A stretch of DNA of 64,000 nt, taken from Flavobacteriales bacterium (GTDB lineage Bacteria > Bacteroidota > Bacteroidia > Flavobacteriales_F > PHOS-HE28). Both the position numbers and the translations under genes were made by a program. Of the stretch, positions 1-8,416 are shown in pieces (the first letter of the stretch is position 1; every line of letters begins with the position of its first letter). The stretch spans positions 596,066-660,065 of the forward strand of contig JACJZI010000004.1 in NCBI GenBank assembly GCA_020635655.1, in the 5' to 3' direction. The notes under the pieces are model-generated. The model had not been told where the DNA came from, ran no database searches, and worked only from the letters and a program-made list of their open reading frames with translations.

Positions 1-428
1 GAGTACCCGTCATCGCCGTACCGACCTCCTGGAAGGACCGTCCGCTCGATCGCATCCTCTATGCCGATGACCTGATGGACCAAGAAAGGACCGAAGACCT
101 TGGTCCGCTGGTCCGGATCGCCCGGCGCGCCGGTGCGGAGATCGTCCGGATGCATATCTATCCGCTGGAAATGCTGGAGAAGGAGGAGCATCCCCTTCGC
201 GAACTGGCGGAGGCCGATCCCCGGCTGGGCGATGTGCCTCATTCGGAGATCTACGTGCATGGCGACCGCGTGATGGAACGGCTCATGGAGCTCCTGGAGG
301 ACGACCGCTTCGGGCTGGTGGCGGTGATGCATCGCCGCACGGGCCTTTGGGATGGGCTGATGCACCGGAGCACAGCGAAACAACTGGCGCTGCATACGAG
401 GGTACCGCTGTTGGTCATGCCGGGTTGA
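1..428 (+). CDS. Universal stress protein, C-terminal part (5' truncated by window edge)
   Basis: The reading frame is open from base 3 and starts mid-protein with VPVIAVPTSWKDRPLDRILY, the junction between two Usp domains; it ends with a Usp tail (HRSTAKQLALHTRVPLLVMPG region). Usp proteins are cytosolic alpha/beta stress proteins, often ATP-binding and tandemly duplicated. The C-terminal wording (M/L-H-R-x-x-G-L then HRST) closely resembles the complete tandem Usp at 49822-50643, so the two are probably paralogues. The N-terminal half and start lie outside the window, so the full length is unknown. Confidence 0.85.
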   Translation, partial: VPVIAVPTSWKDRPLDRILYADDLMDQERTEDLGPLVRIARRAGAEIVRMHIYPLEMLEKEEHPLRELAEADPRLGDVPHSEIYVHGDRVMERLMELLEDDRFGLVAVMHRRTGLWDGLMHRSTAKQLALHTRVPLLVMPG

Positions 429-458
429 GCCGCATCCGCGCGACCACGACATCCTCGG

Positions 459-466
459 TAGTTTCG
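459..466 (+). promoter_or_regulatory. -7 promoter element TAGTTTCG
   Basis: This is a one-mismatch match to the Bacteroidota -7 consensus TAnnTTTG. It ends exactly 4 nt before the ATG at 471, so the transcript would begin at or very near the start codon. It supports 471 as the start of the membrane protein gene. Confidence 0.5.
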
Positions 467-470
467 TCCC

Positions 471-1529
471 ATGCCATCGGTGAACGACCGCTTCCTTCGC
501 TCCGCCCTGACAACCCTCGCGGTTATCGCACTGCTGTATCTGGGGCGCACGATCCTGGTCCCGCTGTGTTATGGCTTCCTGATCGCCATGGTGCTCTATC
601 CACTGGTCGTCCGGCTGGAGCGCCTGGGTCTTCCGCGATGGTCGGCGATCGGGAGCGGTCTGTTGCTCATTGCGATCCTTTTCGCGGGGTTGGCCTGGAT
701 CCTGATCGGGCAGGTGGACCGGTTCCTGACCCGATTGCCCGAGCTCACCGGCCGTTCGGGGACCGGCTTCGAAGTGCTCTGGCAATGGGTCCAAAGCGAA
801 GTGGAACGTGTCAGCACGGACCCGGGTGATACCTGGTACGCTCGCGTGCTGCAGGCATTCCCAGCCCGGCTGGCGCCATACCTGGACCATCTGGTGGAAC
901 CGCTCTTCGGCATGGTGTTCGACCTGTTCATCATTCCGGTATTCGCTGCCTTGATCCTATTTGACCGACGGCATTGGGTGGCGGTGCTCACGGCCTGGAT
1001 CGACCCCACCTGGGCACCGCGCCTGCCCGCACTGTTGCAGAAGGCCGTGACGAACTATGCGCGGTTCATCCTCGGCATGGCCCAGGTCTATCTGATCGTG
1101 GGTGCCCTGAACAGCCTCGGGTTCCTCGCGCTCGGGGTGCCGAACGCCGTGCTCTTCGGCTCACTGACCGCCGTTGCGACCATGATCCCCTACGTCGGGA
1201 TCATCCTTGCCTCCCTGTTGCCCATCACGCTGGCCTACACCTCCACCGGGACCTGGTGGATGCCCGTGGGCGTGATCGCCGTACTTGCGGTGGTCCAGTA
1301 CCTGGAGGCGAACCTGATCTTCCCCAGGATCGTGGGAGGCAAGCTCGGTCTGAACACGATGGTCTCACTCCTGGTGATCTTCGCCGGAGGTCTGATCTGG
1401 GGCATCGCGGGCATGATCCTGTTCCTGCCTTTGGTCTCTGTGTTGAAGCTCGTCAGTGAGGAGGTCCCACGATGGGCCCCGCTGCGAAAATTGCTTGGTA
1501 TGGCAAAGGAGACCCAACGGACCAGCTAA
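471..1529 (+). CDS. AI-2E family transporter (PerM/UPF0118-type membrane protein)
   Basis: A 352-residue polytopic membrane protein of usual length for the AI-2E/PerM family. The N-terminus has a pair of hydrophobic helices (about residues 10-35 and 60-85), then a soluble stretch (about 85-150), then five or more helices. The C-terminal part has the family pattern PYVGIILASLLP and YLEANLIFPRIVGGKLGLN. Members export small molecules or act as sodium/proton antiporters; the substrate cannot be told from sequence. The start is set by the -7 element 4 nt upstream. It lies 42 nt after the Usp gene and 36 nt before the lipid ABC operon, same strand. Confidence 0.85.
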   Translation: MPSVNDRFLRSALTTLAVIALLYLGRTILVPLCYGFLIAMVLYPLVVRLERLGLPRWSAIGSGLLLIAILFAGLAWILIGQVDRFLTRLPELTGRSGTGFEVLWQWVQSEVERVSTDPGDTWYARVLQAFPARLAPYLDHLVEPLFGMVFDLFIIPVFAALILFDRRHWVAVLTAWIDPTWAPRLPALLQKAVTNYARFILGMAQVYLIVGALNSLGFLALGVPNAVLFGSLTAVATMIPYVGIILASLLPITLAYTSTGTWWMPVGVIAVLAVVQYLEANLIFPRIVGGKLGLNTMVSLLVIFAGGLIWGIAGMILFLPLVSVLKLVSEEVPRWAPLRKLLGMAKETQRTS

Positions 1530-1553
1530 GGTCCGATGAACAGGGCCGCCCCC

Positions 1554-1561
1554 TACCTTGG
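1554..1561 (+). promoter_or_regulatory. -7 promoter element TACCTTGG
   Basis: A near match to TAnnTTTG ending exactly 4 nt before the ATG at 1566. It argues for the 1566 start rather than the in-frame ATG at 1536, which would lie upstream of the promoter box. Confidence 0.45.
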
Positions 1562-1565
1562 ACCC

Positions 1566-2336
1566 ATGGTCAGCACCACCGGCTATCGCGACCTGATCGA
1601 AGAGGCTGGGGATATGGCCCGGTTCACGGGACGCTTCTTTCGGGAGGTGCTCCGCCCACGCTACGAGTGGGAGGAACTGCTGCGGCAGGCCTTCATCAAT
1701 GGGTACCGGTCCCTGCCGCTGGTCGCGGTGACCGCGTTCATCATGGGATTGGTCCTTACCGTGCAGAGCCGCCCCACGTTGGAACGGTTCGGTGCCGAGA
1801 GCATGCTGCCCGCCATGGTGGCCATCTCGGTGGTGCGTGAGATCGGCCCGGTGATCACCGCCCTGATCTGTGCGGGCAAGATCGGGTCCAGCATGGGCGC
1901 AGAACTCGGTTCCATGAAGGTGACGGAACAGATCGACGCCATGGAGGTGAGCGGCACGAATCCGTTCAAATACCTGGTGGTGACCCGTGTGGTGAGCACG
2001 ACGCTGATGGTGCCCGTGCTGGTGGTACTGGCCGATGCCATCGCCATCTGGGCATCGTACATCGGCGTCAACTTCAAGGACACCGTCAGCTGGCCGCTGT
2101 TCCACCAGCAGGTCTTTGATTCGCTCATTTTCAGTGATCTCCTGCCCGCCTTCTTCAAGTCGTTCTTCTTCGGCTTCGCGATCGGCATCGTGGGATGCTA
2201 CAAGGGGTTCCACACCGAGCGCGGCACCGAGGGCGTGGGCCGCGCGTCGCACAGTGCCGTCGTGGTGGCCTCGCTCATGATCTTCATGCTCGACCTGGTG
2301 GCCGTACAGATCACCGATATCCTGGGGCTGAACTGA
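1566..2336 (+). CDS. mlaE: MlaE-family ABC transporter permease
   Basis: A 256-residue inner-membrane permease of the MlaE/YrbE family, the channel subunit of MCE-linked ABC systems that move phospholipids between inner and outer membranes. Family-typical segments include VLTVQSRPTLERFGAESMLP, the REIGPVITALICAGKIGSS stretch and the ELGSMKVTEQIDAMEVSGTN motif with its conserved glutamates. The start at 1566 is chosen because of the promoter box 4 nt upstream; 1536 is an in-frame alternative. One base separates its TGA from the ATPase gene, so it opens an MlaE-MlaF-MlaD operon. No periplasmic or outer-membrane Mla partners are in the window. Confidence 0.9.
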   Translation: MVSTTGYRDLIEEAGDMARFTGRFFREVLRPRYEWEELLRQAFINGYRSLPLVAVTAFIMGLVLTVQSRPTLERFGAESMLPAMVAISVVREIGPVITALICAGKIGSSMGAELGSMKVTEQIDAMEVSGTNPFKYLVVTRVVSTTLMVPVLVVLADAIAIWASYIGVNFKDTVSWPLFHQQVFDSLIFSDLLPAFFKSFFFGFAIGIVGCYKGFHTERGTEGVGRASHSAVVVASLMIFMLDLVAVQITDILGLN

Positions 2337-2337
2337 G

Positions 2338-3117
2338 ATGGAACACGCAACGGAGTCCCGAACGGACATCGCCGTCGAGCAGGAGGAAGTGGTGGTCCGC
2401 ATCCGCGGCCTCTGCAAGGCGTTCGGCAGCCATGAGGTGCTCCGCGGTTTCGATCTCGATCTCCTCCGCGGTGAGAACCTGATGGTGCTGGGCAAGTCCG
2501 GTTCCGGCAAGAGCGTGCTCATCAAGTGCATCATCGGCCTGTTGCGGCCCGATGCCGGTCACATCGATGTGCTGGGGCAGGACATGCTCGCCCTGCGCCA
2601 TGATGCGCTCGACCGCATGCGCATGCGCATCGGGTTCCTGTTCCAGAGCAATGCGCTGTACGACAGCATGACCGTGCGGCAGAACCTGGAATTCCCCATG
2701 CGTCGGCATTGGAGCGTAATGGACGCGAACGAGCGCAAGGCACGCATCATGAAGGCATTGGAGGATGTTGGACTGGCCCACACGGCGGACCTGATGCCGA
2801 GCGAACTGTCCGGCGGCATGGCCAAACGGGTCGGGCTGGCGCGCACCCTGATCATGCGTCCGGAGATCGTCCTGTACGACGAGCCGACCACCGGTCTTGA
2901 TCCGATCACAGGACGCGAGATCGTGGAGCTGATCCTGCAGCTGCAGCGGCAGTACAACACTTCATCGATCCTGATCTCCCATGATCTGAACGTGGCCAAA
3001 CTGGCCGCCAACCGCGTGGTGGTCCTGCACGAAGGACGGGCGCATGCACAGGGCACCTATGATGAACTGCTGCGCGCCAAGGACCCCGTGGTCCGTCGTT
3101 TCTTTATGGCCTTGTAA
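2338..3117 (+). CDS. mlaF: MlaF-type ABC transporter ATP-binding protein
   Basis: A 259-residue ABC ATPase that powers the adjacent MlaE permease. It has Walker A GKSGSGKSV (about residues 52-60), the signature LSGGMAKRVGLAR, Walker B and D-loop VLYDEPTTGLD, and an H-loop ISHD. The signature form GGMAKRV is characteristic of the MlaF branch. It starts one base after the permease stop, and its TAA overlaps the next ATG (TAATG), so translational coupling is likely. An N-terminal extension of about 18 residues precedes the core fold. Confidence 0.93.
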   Translation: MEHATESRTDIAVEQEEVVVRIRGLCKAFGSHEVLRGFDLDLLRGENLMVLGKSGSGKSVLIKCIIGLLRPDAGHIDVLGQDMLALRHDALDRMRMRIGFLFQSNALYDSMTVRQNLEFPMRRHWSVMDANERKARIMKALEDVGLAHTADLMPSELSGGMAKRVGLARTLIMRPEIVLYDEPTTGLDPITGREIVELILQLQRQYNTSSILISHDLNVAKLAANRVVVLHEGRAHAQGTYDELLRAKDPVVRRFFMAL

Positions 3118-4079
3118 TGCCGGGAGAAAGATCACAACGGTTCAAGCTGGGCCTTTTCGTGGTGGCCGGAACCGCCGTCCTCATCCTTACGCTCTACATC
3201 ATGGGCACGCGCAAGGACATGTTCGCGCGCTCCATCACGATCTCGGCCGATTTCAGGGAAGTGAACGGGCTTCGCACCGGCAACAACGTGCGCTATTCCG
3301 GCATCAACGTCGGCACCGTGGACGCGATCGACATCGTGAACGACACGACCGTGCGTGTACGGTTGAATATCCGCATGGACGCTGCCGGGCACATCAGGGA
3401 CAACGCCCTGGCCAACGTGGGCACGGACGGCCTGATGGGCAATAAGTTGGTGAGCATCATGCCAGGGACCGGTGAAGGGGATCCGATCGTGGACGGCAGT
3501 GTCCTGCGGTCGGCACCCGGTCTGGACACCGATGCGATGATGCGGACCCTCCAGCGGACCAATGACAACCTGCTGTCCATCACCGAGGACCTGCGCCAGC
3601 TCAGCGAACGACTGAACGACCCGAACAATCTGGTGGGGATGCTCACCGATACCACGATGGGCGACGTGTGGCGCAACGCAGTGCATCAATTGCAGGCGGC
3701 CTCCGGGAATGCGCGTGCGTTGACCGACGGCGTGAATACCCTCGTGACCGACGCCCAACAGGGTCGTGGAGCGATCGGGCTGCTATTGACGGACCAGGGC
3801 ACCGAGGAGGATGTGCGACGCATCCTGATGGACCTGCGCACCGCCGCAGATACGCTCGGCCTGGCCATCGGCCGTATCGACCGGTTCGCTCAGGGATTGA
3901 ACAATGATCGGGGACTGGCACACGCCCTCACTCAGGATACCGCACTGGCCGGCGATGTGCGGCACATGATGGGCAGACTCGATACCACCACCGTACTGCT
4001 GAACGAGGACCTGCGTGCACTGCAACGCAACTGGCTCCTGCGGAAGTACTTCAAGGAAAAGGAGAAGGGAAGGCGTTGA
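3117..4079 (+). CDS. mlaD: MlaD/MCE-family substrate-binding protein
   Basis: A 320-residue protein with one N-terminal membrane anchor (about residues 10-30) followed by an MCE domain containing REVNGLRTGNNVRYSGINVG and the VRLNIRMDAAGHIRDNALAN stretch (about 40-120). The rest is a helical, coiled-coil-like tail. MCE proteins form hexameric rings on the periplasmic face of MlaEF complexes and guide lipids. The gene overlaps the ATPase by one base and closes the operon. The tail (residues about 140-320) is long compared with E. coli MlaD, as is common for Bacteroidota MCE proteins. Confidence 0.9.
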   Translation: MPGERSQRFKLGLFVVAGTAVLILTLYIMGTRKDMFARSITISADFREVNGLRTGNNVRYSGINVGTVDAIDIVNDTTVRVRLNIRMDAAGHIRDNALANVGTDGLMGNKLVSIMPGTGEGDPIVDGSVLRSAPGLDTDAMMRTLQRTNDNLLSITEDLRQLSERLNDPNNLVGMLTDTTMGDVWRNAVHQLQAASGNARALTDGVNTLVTDAQQGRGAIGLLLTDQGTEEDVRRILMDLRTAADTLGLAIGRIDRFAQGLNNDRGLAHALTQDTALAGDVRHMMGRLDTTTVLLNEDLRALQRNWLLRKYFKEKEKGRR

Positions 4080-4095
4080 TCTTCACCAGGTCGCG

Positions 4096-4353
4096 TCACC
4101 GCACAATGCCCCTCTGGCGTTGCGGACAGGGCACGTTCCCATAGCTGCAATACACGCAGCAGTCACCGCTCAGGGGTTTGAACAGGGTGTTGCAACGCGT
4201 GCAGCGATAGAAATAGACGCTCGCGTTCGACGGCATCTGGTCCCGGCTCTGTTTTCCGCAATGCGGACAACGCAGGGTGCTGAAATAGATCGGCCTGCGC
4301 CGTAGGAAACGGCGCCAGCGCCAATTGAGCCCTTGGAACGCGACAGTCGCCAT
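4096..4353 (-). CDS. GDCCVxC domain-containing small zinc-ribbon-like protein
   Basis: An 85-residue protein whose C-terminal 55 residues carry CPHCG, an intervening CTRC, the family hallmark GDCCVYCSYG and a final PCPQRQ. This matches the small GDCCVxC (seleno)protein family, whose members have several Cys pairs and unknown biochemical role, sometimes near mercury or arsenic genes. None of those is nearby. The ATG at 4353 is preferred because a TCAATTTG -7-like box lies about 15 nt upstream; a longer in-frame start at 4452 would run through that box. It converges on the MlaD gene. Confidence 0.75.
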   Translation of the reverse strand: MATVAFQGLNWRWRRFLRRRPIYFSTLRCPHCGKQSRDQMPSNASVYFYRCTRCNTLFKPLSGDCCVYCSYGNVPCPQRQRGIVR

Positions 4354-4420
4354 GGCCGGGGACCAAATTGACCCCGGTCCCTGAACACAGGATGATGGTT
4401 GGGTTATCCGATCGTTCGGA

Positions 4421-4636
4421 TCATTCGTCCTCGCTGCCGAGGTAGGCGCCATCGAGCAGATTGGCCACGGCCCGGTCCAGGTCCGAAGCGGGAACGATCA
4501 CCTGTTGACCGCTGCGTTCATCCTGGAAGATGAACACACGCGGATCCGGTATCGCACGCAGGTCGGGCAGGATCGCCAGCAGATCGTCCATGTCATCAGC
4601 GCCCTGAAGGGTGCGCACATGCGTCCATGCTTCCAT
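4421..4636 (-). CDS. Hypothetical small acidic protein
   Basis: A 71-residue acidic protein with no recognised domain. The middle reads VFIFQDERSGQQVIVPASDL, a beta-strand-rich stretch, and the tail is LLDGAYLGSEDE. Support for a real gene is modest: ordinary codon usage and a TAAACTTG -7-like element about 25 nt upstream. It lies between the GDCCVxC gene and the S9 peptidase, all on the minus strand. Confidence 0.5.
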   Translation of the reverse strand: MEAWTHVRTLQGADDMDDLLAILPDLRAIPDPRVFIFQDERSGQQVIVPASDLDRAVANLLDGAYLGSEDE

Positions 4637-4697
4637 GGGAGGTCGCGAGTAGGGAACATCAAGTTTACGACCTCTTCACGATACGCGCAACAGACCG

Positions 4698-6773
4698 TCA
4701 ATGGCCGATGTAGTGGTCGAGCCAGTTGAACACGGTCCGGTGCCATTTCATGGCGTTCTGCGGCTTCAACACCCAATGGTTCTCATCCGGAAAATGGAGG
4801 AATTCCGAGGGCACCCCCCTGGATCGGAGTGCCGTGAACACGCCAATGCCCTGGCTCACGGGGATGCGAAAATCCAGGTCCGAATGGATCACGAGCATGG
4901 GAACGCTCCAATCGCCGGCATACAATGCCGGATTGAACCGGTCGTAGGCGTCCGGGTCCGTGAACACGTCCGCCCCGTTCTCCCATTCCTCGAACCACAT
5001 CTCTTCCGTGGTATAGCCCATGCTGCGGGAATCGAACACACCATCGTGGCTGACAAGGCACTTCCATGGGGCCTTCCAATTCCCGGCGATCCAGTTCACC
5101 ATGAACCCGCCGTAGGAGGCGCCCAACGCGGCGGCGCGATCGCCATCGAGGAAGGGATATGTTCGGAGGACATATTCCCATCCTTTCTGAAGGTCCTCCA
5201 ACGGACGATCGCCCCAATGCGTGGAGATCGCGTCGGTGAAGGCCTGTCCATAGCCCGTCGAACCGTGGAAATCGATCATCACGACCGCGTAGCCTGCCCC
5301 GGCATAGGTCTCCGGGTTCCAGCGGTAGGACCAGGAATCGCCAAAGCTGCCCTGGGGGCCGCCATGGATCAGGAAGGCCACGGGATACTTCCGACCTTCC
5401 ACAAAGTTGGCCGGCTTGATCACGTAGCCGTACACATCCTCATCGTTCCAGCCTTTGAAGTGGAACTGCGCGTACTGTCCGAATTTGCGGTCCTCCAGCA
5501 CATCGTCCACATTGGTCAACGCGATGGCCCCATCGTCGATCATCTTCGCCTTCGGCTTTGCCGCATACAACAACGAGGGGCTGTTCAACGCGCTCTTGAG
5601 GAACACGAAGCCCTGAGGTGTTTCGTTGTACGCATCGATGTGACCGTCCGTGGATAGCGGAGTCACCTGGCCGCTCTTGCGATCGATTCGGAACAAACGC
5701 TCCTTGCCCACATCCGCCGCGGTCACATAGAGGCTCTTTCCGTCCATGGACCATTTCATCTCATCCACGCTCCGGTCCCAATCGGCGGCCAGCGGCGTGA
5801 CCTTGCCGGTGGCATCCCGCAGCATGATCGCAAAGCGGTCCGCCTCGAACCCGGGACGGGCCATCGCCTTGTAGGCCAAGATCTTCCCGTCCGGCGACAC
5901 GCGTGGGGACGCATCCCAGGCCTTGTTCTGGGCCGTCAGGACGGTCGGTGCGCCTCCGGTGACCGGTACGCTGTAGATGTCGAAGTTGGTGCTCCAGGGC
6001 TCACGTGGGCCCGCCAGACGCACGGAGAAGTAAACGGTACGTCCGTCCGGAGCGATGGTGAAGTCGCCGGCATCCCCAAAGGGCTTGGAAGGCACGTCCC
6101 CATCAAGGCCGTCCATCAGGGCCACGGGGTCCGTCTTCGGGTCAGCGAGCGGGATATAAAAGAGATGGTTGCGCGTACCATCCGCCCAGGTATCCCAATG
6201 CCGCACGAACAGTTCGGTGTAGACCATGCCTGAGGACTTGTCCGCCTGCCCGGTAACCTGGCGCTTCACGGTGCAGGCGATCTCATTTCCCGCGCATTCG
6301 GGGTACACTGCCAAGGCGACCACGAGCCCCTTGCCGTCCGGGGACACCTGGTAGGCGATCACGTCGAGCGGCAGGTGCGTCACTTGTTCGGCCTTTGTAC
6401 CGCTCATGTCGGTGCGCCAGACGTTGTTCACGCCATTGGCGCCACGCGATGACAGGAAGTAAATGGTGTTCCCGTCCGGAGAGAAATGCGCATCACCGGC
6501 CCCTTTGTCCGATACCGCCAGGCGCACCTCCGGCTTGGTGGGATCCTTCAGCTCCTTCAGCCACAAGCTGCCCACGCCCTTGTTCTGCTCCATGTCGGTG
6601 GCGCGCACGTTGAACATGGCGAATTGCCCGGAGGGATCGACGTCAAGACCGTACATGCGGTCCAACATCAAAAGGTCCTCATAGGTGAAGGGGCCCTTCT
6701 GGGCGGACACCGCGAGGGAGAATAGGCCCAGGAACACGAGGATCGATGGGCGCGAGGTGATGGAATGGAACAT
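4698..6773 (-). CDS. Secreted S9 family peptidase (prolyl oligopeptidase / acylaminoacyl-peptidase type)
   Basis: A 691-residue serine peptidase with a signal peptide (MFHSITSRPSILVFLGLFSL, cleavage after AVSA). Residues about 25-420 form a TolB/WD40-like propeller of repeated SPDG and PDGR motifs. The C-terminal alpha/beta-hydrolase domain carries the oxyanion motif HGGPQGSFGDSW, nucleophile GASYGGF (Ser about 553), Asp in HSDLDFRIP (about 634) and His in DENHW (about 666), so the triad is intact. It probably trims proline-containing or acylated peptides in the periplasm or outside. The start at 6773 begins the signal peptide; a longer in-frame extension to 7244 overlaps the divergent gene and is rejected. 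Confidence 0.93.
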   Translation of the reverse strand: MFHSITSRPSILVFLGLFSLAVSAQKGPFTYEDLLMLDRMYGLDVDPSGQFAMFNVRATDMEQNKGVGSLWLKELKDPTKPEVRLAVSDKGAGDAHFSPDGNTIYFLSSRGANGVNNVWRTDMSGTKAEQVTHLPLDVIAYQVSPDGKGLVVALAVYPECAGNEIACTVKRQVTGQADKSSGMVYTELFVRHWDTWADGTRNHLFYIPLADPKTDPVALMDGLDGDVPSKPFGDAGDFTIAPDGRTVYFSVRLAGPREPWSTNFDIYSVPVTGGAPTVLTAQNKAWDASPRVSPDGKILAYKAMARPGFEADRFAIMLRDATGKVTPLAADWDRSVDEMKWSMDGKSLYVTAADVGKERLFRIDRKSGQVTPLSTDGHIDAYNETPQGFVFLKSALNSPSLLYAAKPKAKMIDDGAIALTNVDDVLEDRKFGQYAQFHFKGWNDEDVYGYVIKPANFVEGRKYPVAFLIHGGPQGSFGDSWSYRWNPETYAGAGYAVVMIDFHGSTGYGQAFTDAISTHWGDRPLEDLQKGWEYVLRTYPFLDGDRAAALGASYGGFMVNWIAGNWKAPWKCLVSHDGVFDSRSMGYTTEEMWFEEWENGADVFTDPDAYDRFNPALYAGDWSVPMLVIHSDLDFRIPVSQGIGVFTALRSRGVPSEFLHFPDENHWVLKPQNAMKWHRTVFNWLDHYIGH

Positions 6774-6824
6774 GGTCGGATCGTGCTGATGGAACGGTGA
6801 AATTATCCCCTCTGACCGGACCTG

Positions 6825-6832
6825 TAACTTTC
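6825..6832 (+). promoter_or_regulatory. -7-like promoter element TAACTTTC
   Basis: A one-mismatch match to TAnnTTTG, 7 nt before the ATG at 6840. It lies in the 66-nt divergent region shared with the S9 peptidase, whose own promoter may use the TAATTTCA element on the other strand. Confidence 0.4.
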
Positions 6833-6839
6833 CTCGATC

Positions 6840-7763
6840 ATGGTCGGGCGCCGCATCGGGACCTTCCTTCTTCTGGCCTACGGCATCAGCTGGTGCATCG
6901 CCGGCATCGGATATGCGCTGGGCATCCACCGTGCGGAAGGGCTCGGTTACACGGCCCTTGCCGGGCTGTTCATGTTCGGTCCCGCGATCGCCGCGATCGT
7001 GCAGCAACAGCTGATCGACAGGCGGCCCTGGCATGAACTGGGGCTCGACCCGCGGCGGATCCGATGGACGGCCATCGGCATCACGCTCTTGATCGGTGCG
7101 GCGATCGTACCGCTCACACTGCTGGTGATCGCATTTGCGGGGAACCTCTTGCACATCGGAGCCTTCGGTCAGGTGGCGGTCACGCAGGAACGCGTGCTGG
7201 AGAACCTCAACGAGCTGCTGGCCCAACGCGGCCAGGTCGTGCATTCACATTTGATGGACCTCCTGGGCGACCGGCAATTTCCGGGAATGCTGTGGCTGGT
7301 GGTGATGCAGCTTTCCGCCGTGATGGGCGCCATGAGCCTCAACCTGCCGTTCATGCTCGGCGAGGAACTTGGCTGGCGGGGCTACCTCTTCCACGCGACC
7401 TCCACCTGGCCCGAGGCGCGCCGGATCGCCTTCACCGGCCTCGCATGGGGGCTCTGGCATGCCCCGTTGATCGTCATGGGACACAACTACCCGGAGCATC
7501 CACTGGTGGGGATCCCGCTCATGGTGGTGTTCTGTACCCTGCTTGCCGTCCTCTTCGATCGATCACGTCGGGCGTCACGCACCGTCTGGGGGCCCTGCGT
7601 GCTGCATGGCATGATCAATGGCAGTGCGGGTGGCTTCTCCTTGTTCACCTGGGGCGGGCATGAACTGATCGGCTCGCCGGTGGGCATGGCAGGGTTCATC
7701 GCCATCGCATTGCTGGGTGCGATGAGCAGGCTGCTCCATTTCGGATCAAGGTCCGGGGCCTAG
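6840..7763 (+). CDS. CPBP family intramembrane metalloprotease
   Basis: A 307-residue protein with about eight hydrophobic segments. It has the three CPBP/Abi motifs: EE...R in GEELGWRGYL (Glu about 175-176), a histidine motif in AWGLWHAPLIVMGHN, and HGMINGSAG near residue 257. The family includes Rce1-type prenyl-protein proteases and bacterial Abi proteins; the glutamates and histidines would bind the catalytic metal. It is divergent from the S9 peptidase and its stop overlaps the end of the convergent gene at 7760. The substrate is unknown. Confidence 0.9.
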   Translation: MVGRRIGTFLLLAYGISWCIAGIGYALGIHRAEGLGYTALAGLFMFGPAIAAIVQQQLIDRRPWHELGLDPRRIRWTAIGITLLIGAAIVPLTLLVIAFAGNLLHIGAFGQVAVTQERVLENLNELLAQRGQVVHSHLMDLLGDRQFPGMLWLVVMQLSAVMGAMSLNLPFMLGEELGWRGYLFHATSTWPEARRIAFTGLAWGLWHAPLIVMGHNYPEHPLVGIPLMVVFCTLLAVLFDRSRRASRTVWGPCVLHGMINGSAGGFSLFTWGGHELIGSPVGMAGFIAIALLGAMSRLLHFGSRSGA

Positions 7764-8269
7764 AAGACCATCACCCTGCCGCGCTTCGCAGGCACCATCC
7801 TGCGATCATGGGCCACGGCAATGCAGCCACCACCGTCATCGAAGCCGATGGACCCGACCGGCCCGGCATAGGTGAGCCCGCCCATGTGCCGCTCGAGCGT
7901 CAGGATCACAGCGAACTTGACATGACGCTGCTTCTGCTTGAATTCACCATCCCAGAGGTGGTGGGTGTCCACGATGATCTCCTTGGTCAGATGACCAGGC
8001 TTGGAAAAGCGCAGATGGGCCTCGGCATCAGCGGGGAGGGAGACCGTGAATCGACCGCTCTCGCTGACGCGGGGTGAACGCACACTGCCGTTCACCTCCA
8101 CCTCCACCAGCACGTCACGCACCGAAAGGTCCTCCACGGCGAGCCAACCCGTTAGGATCACCGCCTGCTCTTCGTAGCGATCGGCGGGAGGGGGATCGGC
8201 GAAGGCGGGCATGAGGGGGCCCAGGGTGCAGATGGCAGCGAGGAGCAGATCGGTGCGGATAGGGCGCAT
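7760..8269 (-). CDS. Secreted hypothetical protein with carboxypeptidase-regulatory-like beta domain
   Basis: A 169-residue protein with a signal peptide (MRPIRTDLLLAAICTLGPLM, cleavage near AFA-DP). The mature part reads like a beta-sandwich of the carboxypeptidase regulatory type: VILTGWLAVEDLSVRDVLVEV, RFTVSLPADAEAHLRFSKPG and a lysine/histidine-rich turn. That fold is common in Bacteroidota exported proteins. No catalytic residues are evident. Its stop overlaps the CPBP gene end by 3-4 bases (convergent). Confidence 0.65.
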   Translation of the reverse strand: MRPIRTDLLLAAICTLGPLMPAFADPPPADRYEEQAVILTGWLAVEDLSVRDVLVEVEVNGSVRSPRVSESGRFTVSLPADAEAHLRFSKPGHLTKEIIVDTHHLWDGEFKQKQRHVKFAVILTLERHMGGLTYAGPVGSIGFDDGGGCIAVAHDRRMVPAKRGRVMVF

Positions 8270-8416
8270 GGCGAACAGGTTGATCGTTCCGGGTTACGCA
8301 CGCTCCTGCCCCCGGTTGCACTGTTTCGACGGAACCGGTCCGGCGATCGCCCGACACACCACCACCAGGGTCGAGATCCGTTGCTGCTCCGGACGGATCC
8401 CCCACATTTGACGGCG

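Noticed and set aside
6774..7244. N-terminal extension of the S9 peptidase
   Set aside because: It lies upstream of a clear signal peptide and overlaps the divergent CPBP gene and both promoters.
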